In this document: piece by piece, positions 15,745 through 22,345 of the stretch
Layout of the letters: each line of letters begins with the position of its first letter
Position numbering within the stretch: the stretch's first letter is position 1
Assembly (NCBI GenBank): GCA_046539045.1
Contig: JBKHHU010000037.1
Location: 1 to 22,794 of the forward strand
Length of the DNA: 22,794 bases
DNA from: JBKHHU01 sp046539045
GTDB taxonomy: Bacteria; Planctomycetota; Phycisphaerae; SM23-33
Reading direction: 5' to 3'
Translations under genes and position numbers: made by a program
Notes under the pieces: model-generated
What the model was told of the DNA's origin: nothing
The model's input: only the letters and a program-made list of their open reading frames with translations
Databases searched by the model: none

Positions 15745-16884
15745 ATGACGGAGACCCCAGCACAATCCCGCGACTCGAAGAAGGCCCTGCCGGTCGGCGC
15801 CTCCTCTGCGTGGCCGAAGGAAGTGCACGCCGGATGGGTGCTCGACGAGCCGACGCTGGCGGGCATGGGGAAGTTCCTCACTTCCCTGGTCGTCGGGCTC
15901 ATGGATGAGATCGTCCGGGTGACGATCTTCTGTCCGGAATCTGCCGACGTCTCGGAGCTACCCGAACCGCCGGTCGAAGTCGCCCGTTACCGGAACCGGG
16001 GCCTGCTGGGGATGCCTTCGCGGGAACTGGAACGGCTGGCCGACGAAATCACCGACAGGAAAATCCGGATCCTACACGCGCTGGATGTCGGCTCGGCGAA
16101 GCTGGCGGGTAAGCTCTCCGAACTGTCCTCACTCCCGCTGATCGTCACAGCCAACAAACTCGGCGACAGTCGCCGACTCCGTAAGCTGCCCGGGCATCTG
16201 AAATGCATCATGGCCGGGTCAGAGCAGATCCAGCTGGACCTGGCCACGCACAAGGTCGTCCCCGTTGCGGATGTTCTGCTCGTGCGCCCGGGGGGATATC
16301 TGGTGCGACACGCCACCTGCTTCAACGAACTGGACAGCGTCAGCGCGGTGGTTGTCGGAGGTCCGATGGACCAGCCGGAGCATTATCAGGCCGTGTTGGA
16401 GGCCTACCGCGCCGTCCGGGGGAGTGATCCGCCGGTGGGGCTGTTCATCATCGGTAACGGCAGGGCCGAGCCGCGCATCCGCAAGGAGATGGAGAAACTC
16501 GGCTTGCGGCAGGAAATCACCTTCGTCGACCGCATGAAAACCTCCACGCTGCCGGGGATTTTCAAGGCAGCCGACGTGTACATCTCCCCATCGCCCATGA
16601 AGCGGCTGGACATTCCCTCCTTTCTTGCTGTCTCCGCCGGCGTGCCTGTTCTCGCGGCCCATGGCGGCGGGACGGACTTCCTGATCGACGGTAGGACGGC
16701 CTTGCGGTTCAACCCGGGCGATGCCGACGATCTGACGCGGAAGCTCCGGAACATTCTGGAAGACCACGCCTTTGCCCGGCAGATCGCGGAAAACGCCCTG
16801 GATTACCTGCGGGAGAACCATTCGGCCTCGGCGATGGTTTCCGCTGTGGCGGGGGCCTATCGGGACGTGCTCGCCGGGCAGTAG
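15745..16884 (+). CDS. GT-B fold glycosyltransferase-like protein with degenerate active site, 379 aa
   Basis: The C-terminal half follows the glycosyltransferase family 4 plan. It contains LFIIGNGRAEPRIRKEMEKL, ITFVDRMKTSTLPGIFKAAD, VYISPSPMKRLDIPSF, AVSAGVPVLAAHGGGTDFLI and FNPGDADDLTRKLRNIL. In the region of the usual EX7E motif the sequence is KRLDIPSFL, so both glutamates appear to be replaced. The protein may use a different chemistry or be non-catalytic. The N-terminal half (HAGWVLDEPTLAGMGKFLTS) is Rossmann-like and poorly conserved. I chose ATG 15745 over an upstream GTG at 15679 that would overlap ftsK; neither has a strong ribosome-binding site. It follows ftsK with a 46-base gap, is probably the end of that transcription unit, and has no visible terminator. 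The sugar donor and acceptor cannot be told. Confidence 0.8.
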   Translation: MTETPAQSRDSKKALPVGASSAWPKEVHAGWVLDEPTLAGMGKFLTSLVVGLMDEIVRVTIFCPESADVSELPEPPVEVARYRNRGLLGMPSRELERLADEITDRKIRILHALDVGSAKLAGKLSELSSLPLIVTANKLGDSRRLRKLPGHLKCIMAGSEQIQLDLATHKVVPVADVLLVRPGGYLVRHATCFNELDSVSAVVVGGPMDQPEHYQAVLEAYRAVRGSDPPVGLFIIGNGRAEPRIRKEMEKLGLRQEITFVDRMKTSTLPGIFKAADVYISPSPMKRLDIPSFLAVSAGVPVLAAHGGGTDFLIDGRTALRFNPGDADDLTRKLRNILEDHAFARQIAENALDYLRENHSASAMVSAVAGAYRDVLAGQ

Positions 16885-16910
16885 TCTCTCCCGCTCTTCT
16901 GAACGTCCGA

Positions 16911-16939
16911 TTGCGACTCACGCCCAAATATGCTATTCA
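16911..16939 (+). promoter_or_regulatory. Putative sigma-70 promoter for the PfkB kinase gene
   Basis: TTGCGA (16911-16916), a 17-base spacer and TATTCA (16934-16939) preceded by TGC (extended -10) lie 27 bases after the glycosyltransferase stop. The predicted start is near 16946, giving an 80-base leader. The leader is GC-rich in its first half but I recognise no riboswitch. The same TGC-TATTC core and spacing precede priA. Confidence 0.5.
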
Positions 16940-17025
16940 TTCTGCAGAGAATCCGGGTCCGTAGCGGCGCAAGCCCCGGCCCGTGGAAGAGTAGCTTCAA
17001 TCGCAGGTAAGAAAGGACAATCTTC

Positions 17026-18105
17026 GTGAGTATCGAACTCCGCAGCGATGCCGACTACGCCATGCTTGTCGCCACCAGTATGGGTGGTCGGATGACGCCG
17101 GTCAACGGCCAGCCGTTTCACTGCTCCAAGCAGTTCATCATGCAGGCGACCAGCGCCGAATCCAACGTCGCCAGCATTTCCTCGTTTCTTGGTCTGCCCG
17201 TCAAGGTGTTGACTACGTTCGTCAAGGGCAGCCCCGTGGCACGCTTCATCAAGGACGACCTGGCCGGTCGGCACATGGATGTCGAGGGCCCGGAAGTTGA
17301 GCAGGGCAACCCGTGGGGTTATCGGCACCAGTTCAACCTGGCCGACAGCGGGTACGGTTCCCGCGGCCCGCGCGTCTGCAACGACCGAGCCGGCGAAGTC
17401 GGCCGGACGCTCAACGTTAAGGACTTCGACCTCGAGCGCATCTTCGGCCAGGAGGGTGTGCAGGTGGTGCACCTGTCCGGCCTGATCGCCGCGCTGAGCC
17501 CGGACACCGGTCAGTTCTGCCTGGAAGTGGCCCGGGCTGCCAAGAAGCACGGCACGCGCATCAGCTTCGACCTCAACCATCGCGCGTCGTTCTGGGTCAA
17601 TCGCGAAGAGGAACTCCGAGAGATCTTCACCGAGATCGCCAGCGTAGCGGACATCCTCATCGGCAACGAGGAAGATTTCCAACTGTGCCTGGGCATCGAA
17701 GGCCCCCCGGCGGGGGGCGAGGGGCTTGCCGATAAGATCGACGGGTTCAAGGGCATGATCAACCGCGCCAAGGAAGCGTTCCCCGACGCCCAGGTCTTCG
17801 CCACGACGCTGCGGGAAGTGGTCAGCACGAACCTGCACAAGTGGGGTGCGATCATGTCCGCCGGTGATGAATGGCACATTGTCGAGCCGCGCGAGATCAC
17901 CGTCCTGGACCGCATCGGCGGTGGCGACGGGTTCGTCGGCGGGATGCTCTATGCCATCCTCAAGGGCTGGGAGCCGGAAAAGTGGGTCCGGTTCGGCTGG
18001 GCTTCCGGCGCGATGGTCACCACCATGCTGACCGATTACGGTCAGCCGGCCGACGAAGACCAGGTCTGGAGCATCTGGGAAGGCAATGCCCGCGTGAAGC
18101 GGTAA
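17026..18105 (+). CDS. PfkB-family sugar kinase, 2-keto-3-deoxygluconate kinase-like, 359 aa
   Basis: The ribokinase/PfkB fold is shown by a substrate-binding N-terminal region, a central SFDLNHRASFW resembling the DLNYR..LW of 2-keto-3-deoxygluconate kinases, and the C-terminal LDRIGGGDGFVGGML. That last segment is the family's DTxGAGD motif, with the catalytic Asp in GGGD. The reaction would be ATP-dependent phosphorylation of a sugar or sugar acid; KDG is the best guess by resemblance, but fructose-type substrates are not excluded. The start is GTG 17026, with AAAGGA nine bases upstream. It is preceded by its own promoter and followed by a large hairpin, so it looks monocistronic. No hexuronate-catabolic genes are adjacent. 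Length is slightly above the family's usual 310-340. Confidence 0.88.
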   Translation: MSIELRSDADYAMLVATSMGGRMTPVNGQPFHCSKQFIMQATSAESNVASISSFLGLPVKVLTTFVKGSPVARFIKDDLAGRHMDVEGPEVEQGNPWGYRHQFNLADSGYGSRGPRVCNDRAGEVGRTLNVKDFDLERIFGQEGVQVVHLSGLIAALSPDTGQFCLEVARAAKKHGTRISFDLNHRASFWVNREEELREIFTEIASVADILIGNEEDFQLCLGIEGPPAGGEGLADKIDGFKGMINRAKEAFPDAQVFATTLREVVSTNLHKWGAIMSAGDEWHIVEPREITVLDRIGGGDGFVGGMLYAILKGWEPEKWVRFGWASGAMVTTMLTDYGQPADEDQVWSIWEGNARVKR

Positions 18106-18130
18106 CAGCGTATCGGCGCCGCGGTTGGCA

Positions 18131-18165
18131 CCCCGGTTGGTGGGTCTCCTGACCCACCAACGGGG
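18131..18165 (+). terminator. Large GC-rich hairpin after the PfkB gene
   Basis: GTTGGTGGGTC (18136-18146) pairs perfectly with GACCCACCAAC (18151-18161) over a 4-base loop. CCCC (18131-18134) extends the stem with GGGG (18162-18165) past a single bulged G at 18135. It lies 25 bases after the kinase stop. No T-run follows (GCGCGCTCGCC), so it may act as a rho-independent-like pause, a 3'-end stabiliser, or a copy of a dispersed palindromic repeat. The rest of the gap to 18308 shows no gene or clear promoter. Confidence 0.6.
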
Positions 18166-18308
18166 CGCGCTCGCCGGCCAGCAGATTGCAAAGAAAGTCG
18201 TTCCCGGGGTGCCGCTGATGCCCGAAGGACACCAGTGCAAACGCCCAGCGACGCCTGCCACGTATGCGACCAAGACGTTGAGCAGGCCCATTCACACAGG
18301 AAGAGAAC

Positions 18309-18764
18309 ATGCCCGACGACGCAACCGTAAGCGAACTGAAAAGCCTGCTCGAGCAGATCAACGGCTATGACAATCCCCGGCGTGCGTCAACGGAGTGGAA
18401 GCAGGTCTACAAGTTGCTGCAGACCACCGGCCTGCCGGCAGGGCGGATCAATGCCGTCGCCGGAATGCGCGAGCCTGCCCGACTGGCCGAGGTGATCGAG
18501 GAACTCTCCGCCCCCGAGCCGACCGATGCGGACAAGCCCGATCCGGAAACGCTCAAACGCGCCCTGAAAGCCTTCAAGAAACGCGCCAAACTCACCCGCC
18601 TCGACGATGAGTCCCAACTCGGCCGGTCCCCGTTGACCAAAGGCGCCGACAAGTCACTTTCCGCCATCAGCCCGCCCAACGAATACCCCCAGGAGGTCTG
18701 GGACGAACTGACCCGCCAGGGCAGACTACGTAACCTCGGCCACGGGATGTATGAGCTAACGTAG
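18309..18764 (+). CDS. Conserved hypothetical protein, 151 aa
   Basis: ATG 18309 is preceded by ACAGGAAGAGAAC, a good ribosome-binding site. The protein is soluble and charged. An N-terminal helical segment (VSELKSLLEQINGYDNPRRA) leads to a variable acidic linker (SAPEPTDADKPDPE). A conserved-looking basic C-terminal part follows, with LKAFKKRAKLTRLDDESQLG, RSPLTKGADKSLSAISPPNE and a final GRLRNLGHGMYELT. I do not recognise a named domain, though the C-terminal half resembles short hypotheticals I associate with planctomycetes. There are no cysteines, signal peptide or membrane segments. A nucleic-acid or protein-binding role is conceivable from charge, but no function can be assigned. It lies alone between the hairpin and the broken methyltransferase. 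Confidence 0.75.
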   Translation: MPDDATVSELKSLLEQINGYDNPRRASTEWKQVYKLLQTTGLPAGRINAVAGMREPARLAEVIEELSAPEPTDADKPDPETLKRALKAFKKRAKLTRLDDESQLGRSPLTKGADKSLSAISPPNEYPQEVWDELTRQGRLRNLGHGMYELT

Positions 18765-18872
18765 GGTTTGAGGAGTGGAAAAGGGATTGACCGGGAAACG
18801 CGCCATACTGCTGTCCGATGCGGTGCGGACGTGGGTTCGTGTGGCAAAAGTCCGGCAGTGTGAGAACTCCCC

Positions 18873-19704
18873 ATGCATCCAGAGAAGGTCACATCGAAAA
18901 ATCGGAAAAGCTGGGATGCTCGTGTGCCGGTGCATTTGAGGTCGGCGGAGTATCGTGGCGGGGTGGAAATTCTGCGCCGCGGGGGGGCTGACGTTGCTGC
19001 CGCCGACGGATTCGGAGATCGGGGATATTGCCGGCAAGCGGGTGTTGCATCTGCAGTGTCACATCGGGCTGGATACGCTGTCGCTGGCCCGGCTCGGCGC
19101 GGAGGTCACGGGGCTGGATTTCTCGCCGGCGGCATTGCAGGCCGCCGAGACGTTTGCCGACGAGTTCGGCATGGACGTCCGGTTTGTCTGTGGTGATGCC
19201 CAGCGGGCGGATGAGGTGCTGGCCGGAGAGCAGTTCGACATGGTCTTCGCCTCGTTCGGCGTGTTCTGCTGGATCCCCGATGTGCGTCGGTGGATGGCAT
19301 CGGCGGGGCGGCTGCTGAAGCCCGGCGGGGTGCTGTACGTCGCAGACGGCCACCCGGTGATGGATATGATCGAGGACGCCCCCGACAAGCCCGACGGGGT
19401 CGATCTGCGGTACAGCTACTTCCGTGGCGAGCCGATCGAATTCGGCCCGGGGCCGAGCTACGCCGACGACGGCTCCGAGACCGTCATGCCCGCGACGATC
19501 GAGTACTTTCATCCGCTAGGCGAGTTGATCACGGCGGCTGCAGAGGCGCCGCTGCGGGTGGATTTCCTGCACGAGTTCCCGCGCAGTTTCTTCCAGCGAT
19601 GCGGTGTGATGGTCCGGCAGGACGACGGTTCGTGGGACTTCCCGGCCCCGCTGGCAGGAAAGCTGCCGATGGTCTTCAGCCTCCGCGCCACCCGGTCCGG
19701 CTGA
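18873..19704 (+). pseudogene. Class I SAM-dependent methyltransferase, frameshifted at a G7 run
   Basis: The N-terminus (from ATG 18873, NRKSWDARVPVHLRSAEY) and the rest of the protein (GGLTLLPPTDSEIGD, then VLHLQCHIGLDTLSLARLGA and VTGLDFSPAAL) are both typical of one family of small-molecule methyltransferases but lie in different frames. Motif I is the LHLQCHIGLDT loop and the acidic post-I residue is in VTGLDFS. Removing one G from the seven Gs at 18981-18987 joins the frames as RRGGLTLLPP and gives 276 residues with no internal stop. So this is one gene carrying a single-base insertion, either real (pseudogene or phase-variable) or a homopolymer sequencing error. A GTG at 18955 with GGAG upstream could still start a shorter 249-residue product lacking the N-terminal helix. 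The acceptor substrate is unknown. Confidence 0.8.
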
Positions 19705-19741
19705 ACCCGCTACAGGCCGGCTGTCCTGGGGGAGTAGCGGC

Positions 19742-19747
19742 TACAAT
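19742..19747 (+). promoter_or_regulatory. Possible -10 element for the glutaredoxin-like gene
   Basis: TACAAT (19742-19747) in the context GGCTACAATTC matches the -10 consensus at five of six positions. It sits 55 bases before the ATG at 19803. The region 15-19 bases upstream (around GGCTGTCC) has no good -35, so this is a weak call. Confidence 0.35.
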
Positions 19748-19802
19748 TCTTCGCGGCCGGTGCCGTTACCGGTCTCCATAACCCCGTTGCAGGAATCTGA
19801 AC

Positions 19803-20084
19803 ATGATGACCCTATACACCCAGCCGGATTGCGCCGACTGCCGGCGACTCCGGGAGAGACTGGAAAACTACCACCTGGCCTTCCGAGTGGAACAGGCGGA
19901 CGCAGACGCAGACGCTTCACGACAGGCTCCCGCACTGGTCGACGGCGAGGAGACGGTTCACGGACACCGCGAGATCGAGCAGTACATCGAGGATGTTCGC
20001 GATGCCCGCGACCTGTCGAGGCGGTACCAGAGCGACGTCTGCCACGACTACGGCGACGACGCCGATCTCGATCTGGAGAAGTGA
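19803..20084 (+). CDS. Glutaredoxin-like thiol-disulfide protein, 93 aa
   Basis: The start MMTLYTQPDCADCRRLRERL is the classic beta-strand, CxxC (C10, C13) and helix of a glutaredoxin/thioredoxin fold. It continues with a second strand (YHLAFRVEQADAD), PALVDGEETVHGHREIEQYI (a cis-Pro-like APAL followed by a strand) and a last helix. The tail (SRRYQSDVCHDYGDDADLD) is acidic and carries one more cysteine. The active site CADC differs from the CPYC of true glutaredoxins, so the redox partner is uncertain. GCAGGAATCTGAAC gives a ribosome-binding site before the two adjacent ATGs (19803, 19806). It may form a unit with the small frame that follows immediately. Confidence 0.8.
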   Translation: MMTLYTQPDCADCRRLRERLENYHLAFRVEQADADADASRQAPALVDGEETVHGHREIEQYIEDVRDARDLSRRYQSDVCHDYGDDADLDLEK

Positions 20085-20086
20085 CG

Positions 20087-20190
20087 ATGGGCTCGCAAAC
20101 ATTCCGGAGTGTGAGTCCGAGCCGCCGGTTGGCGATCTGAACGTCGAGGAGCGGGCGGTGCTGGAGTACCTGATCAAGAAGACGCAGTGA
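20087..20190 (+). pseudogene. Possible micro-ORF with a one-base deletion near its start
   Basis: ATG 20087 lies two bases after the glutaredoxin-like stop and has a strong ribosome-binding site (GGAGAAGTGACG), yet its own frame stops after 17 codons at 20140. The adjacent frame reads a protein-like stretch to the TGA at 20190: GLANIPECESEPPVGDLNVE then ERAVLEYLIKKTQ. It has no start codon of its own downstream of the glutaredoxin-like stop. Adding one G to the GGG after ATG would join them into a 35-residue acidic peptide. I cannot tell a sequencing slip from a decayed gene, or exclude chance, because the stretch is short. Confidence 0.3.
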
Positions 20191-20204
20191 CGGCGGTGTC
20201 GCCG
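20191..20204. terminator. Small hairpin between convergent genes
   Basis: CGGCG-GTGT-CGCCG forms a 5-base-pair stem in the 24 bases between the end of the plus-strand frame and the kinase stop. It has no T-run on either strand. Its position between converging genes fits a weak bidirectional terminator, but the stem is short. Confidence 0.25.
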
Positions 20205-20214
20205 GTATCCGTAC

Positions 20215-21912
20215 TCACTTCTCCATGGGTTCGCTCAGGCACACTCTGCGGATCGTACGGATCAGCTTGTCGGCTTTGGCACCCTTGGTGAGGAAAGCGG
20301 CGGCACCGGCGGATCGCATCGCTTGGGCGCGGTCGGCTTCCTCGTACATGCTCAGGCCGACGACGCGGATTGTCGGTAGAATTTCCTTGAGCCGTCGCGT
20401 TGCCTCGACACCGTCCATCTTCGGCATGGAGAAGTCCATGAGGACCACGTCCGGGTGCAGCCGCAGGGCCATTTGGATGGCTTCCTCGCCGTCGGACGCT
20501 TCGCCGACCACGGTCATGTCTTCCGCTTCGGAAAGAACCATCGATACGCCGCGACGCACGACCGCATGATCGTCGGCCAGCAGCAGGCGTATCTTGCCGT
20601 TAGCGTGGCTGGCAGCAGTTTCTTCCGGCCGCTCGGCCGGCGTCTCGGACGGGGCCTCCATGGATTCCTCGGGTTCCGATCCGGGTTGGTACCGTGGGGC
20701 GAGCAACGTGAACCGGCTGCCGTGTCCGGGCCTGCTGATCACTTCGAGGCTTCCCTGAAGCATCGCCAGACGTTCCCGAATGCTGAACAGACCGAACCCG
20801 GTCGACTCGCTCTCATCATTGAGGTCAAAGGCGGCCTCGGCATTGAAGCCTCTTCCTTTATCTTCCACCACCGCCTGGATGTGCGTCGAGTCGTGGAGTC
20901 TGAGGGAGACCGACGCCTCGGGCACGCCGGCGTGCTTGACCGCGTTAAACAGCAACTCGCGAATGGACTGATACAGCAGCACACGCACGTCCTCTCGGTC
21001 GGTTGCGGCCTGCGGGTCGATATCCAATTTGACGACAAGCCCGTGCTTCTCCTCCATCCGGCGGGCCAGCCATTCCAGCCCCTCGGCAAGACCGGCTTCG
21101 TGCAGGATGGGCGGAGAAAGCTCGACCGTCAGCGATCTGGAGGCTTTGATCGATTCATCCACCAGGCCTTCCACCTGCTCGATCGCCTCCTGCAGATCCT
21201 CACCGGCGCGATTCTGCAGCATTCCCAAGCCGAACTTTGCACCGACCAGCAACTGCTGAAGATGATCGTGCAGCACCTGTGCCAGCCGACGTCGCTCGCG
21301 CTGCTCGGCCAGCGTCAGTTCCGAGGTCAGGCGTGCCAGTTGATCGGCACGTTGACGAAGCTCGGCCGTGCGTTCCGCGACGCGGTTCTCAAGATGCTCG
21401 CGGGCCTCGCGAAGTGCCTCTTCGGCACGTTTTCGATCGGTTACGTCCTGCAGGACGACGATGGCCCCAAGGATCTGCCCTTCGGTCGTTCGGAAAGGAA
21501 CTCCCGAGACCAGCACCCAGGAGTTCGGTCCATCTCCCAACGTGTATGAAAATTCCATGCCCGCGCTGGTCTCCTCCCCACGAAGGGCCCGAGCGCCGGG
21601 CCAGCTCTGGGGAGGAATCTCATTGCCTTCCTCATCCAGAGCCTTCCAATGCTCGCGGTCCTGCTGGTTCTGTGAGGGTATCTTGTCGGCGACATATCCA
21701 CGGAAAATGGAGTTGCTGACCAAGATGTCACCGTCGCTATTCAGCAAGGCCACGCCCACCGGCAACTGGTCCAGAACGGCCGAAAGACGCTCCTCGCTAC
21801 GACGCAGGCGTCGGTAAAGCAGATCGTATGGACGCGTCAGGCCGGTCACGATGACAGCTCTGTAGATGAGATAGAACGACACGATCTTCAGGCAGAAAGA
21901 ACAGTCGCTCAA
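20215..21912 (-). CDS. Hybrid histidine kinase (MASE3 remnant-PAS-HisKA_3-HATPase-receiver), N-terminally truncated
   Basis: This is a two-component sensor kinase with an attached receiver. Residues 8-37 (LKIVSFYLIYRAVIVTGL, then TRPYDLLYRRLR) match the tail of a MASE3-type membrane sensor domain. Only its last segment remains and the only possible start is a TTG at 21912, so the N-terminus is missing. A PAS domain covers about 40-160 and a coiled coil follows (AEEALREAREHLENRVAERT). The NarL-type dimerisation domain carries the phosphoacceptor H215 (RRRLAQVLHDHLQQ). The ATPase domain has N323 (RELLFNAVKHA), D351 (VEDKGRGF) and GFGLFSIRERL. After a Pro/Glu linker comes a receiver with D447-D448 and acceptor D493 (LMDFSMPKMDG); no DNA-binding domain follows. 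Signals and targets are unknown. Truncation coincides with the junction near 21890. Confidence 0.88.
   Translation of the reverse strand: MSDCSFCLKIVSFYLIYRAVIVTGLTRPYDLLYRRLRRSEERLSAVLDQLPVGVALLNSDGDILVSNSIFRGYVADKIPSQNQQDREHWKALDEEGNEIPPQSWPGARALRGEETSAGMEFSYTLGDGPNSWVLVSGVPFRTTEGQILGAIVVLQDVTDRKRAEEALREAREHLENRVAERTAELRQRADQLARLTSELTLAEQRERRRLAQVLHDHLQQLLVGAKFGLGMLQNRAGEDLQEAIEQVEGLVDESIKASRSLTVELSPPILHEAGLAEGLEWLARRMEEKHGLVVKLDIDPQAATDREDVRVLLYQSIRELLFNAVKHAGVPEASVSLRLHDSTHIQAVVEDKGRGFNAEAAFDLNDESESTGFGLFSIRERLAMLQGSLEVISRPGHGSRFTLLAPRYQPGSEPEESMEAPSETPAERPEETAASHANGKIRLLLADDHAVVRRGVSMVLSEAEDMTVVGEASDGEEAIQMALRLHPDVVLMDFSMPKMDGVEATRRLKEILPTIRVVGLSMYEEADRAQAMRSAGAAAFLTKGAKADKLIRTIRRVCLSEPMEK
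21885..21905. other. Junction where two divergent genes are cut off head to head
   Basis: Minus-strand kinase homology runs to about 21891 (LKIVSF of the membrane domain). Plus-strand glycosyltransferase homology begins at about 21890-21908 (SLKELVREKGLGNVSFHPYQ). Neither gene has a start, and each lacks roughly its N-terminal half or membrane part. The same point separates GC-rich DNA from DNA near 50% G+C. No insertion sequence, target duplication or inverted repeat is visible. A rearrangement or a chimeric assembly join would explain it. Confidence 0.7.
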
Positions 21913-22345
21913 AGAACTGGTTCGCGAGAAGGGACTCGGAAATGTGAGCTTCCACCCGTATCAGCCTCAGGACATGATTGGCGAGTCCTTGGTTGCGTGT
22001 GATGTGCAGCTGGCGGTTCTGGACTCTCCTTTCACCGGACTGGCTGTCCCATGTAAACTCTATGGGATGCTTGCGTCGGGCAAACCGGCGATTGTCGTCT
22101 GCGAAGAGCAAGGCGAGATGGCAAGGGTTGTGGAAGAACTCGAGTGCGGTTTCGTCGTGTCGCCCGGAGATGTTGACGGATTGGTTGACGCTATAAGCCG
22201 ACTCATGAGTGATGATTCTTTACGGAAACAGATGGGCCGTCGTGCTCGCCAGGCCTGCGTTCGGCAATACACTCTCGCTGAAGTAGCAGGGCGGTATGTG
22301 AATGTAATTCGAAGTGTCCAAGATTGCTATCGGGCTACCAAATGA
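21890..22345 (+). pseudogene. C-terminal fragment of a family 4 glycosyltransferase
   Basis: The frame is open from 21875 (after a stop at 21872) to the TGA at 22345. It reads SLKELVREKGLGNVSFHPYQ, ACDVQLAVLDSPF, VPCKLYGMLASGKPAIV and FVVSPGDVDGLVDAISRL. This is the donor-binding C-terminal domain of a WbuB/WcaI-like glycosyltransferase of surface-polysaccharide synthesis, with PCKLYGMLASGKP as its sugar-nucleotide loop. The whole N-terminal acceptor domain (roughly 200-250 residues in relatives) is absent, replaced by the 5' end of the divergent kinase gene. A GTG at 21944 lies in frame but would start inside the domain. Its stop overlaps the next start as ATGA, so it was part of a polysaccharide operon. 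Lower G+C than the left side supports a different origin. Confidence 0.82.

Noticed and set aside
18125..18370. An 81-codon plus-strand frame between the PfkB gene and the 151-aa hypothetical
   Set aside because: It reads through the large palindrome, has no ribosome-binding site and overlaps a better gene start at 18309.
18787..18809. TTGACC as a -35 box before the methyltransferase
   Set aside because: No -10 hexamer lies at 16-18 bases; the nearest candidate (CATACT) is only 11 bases away.
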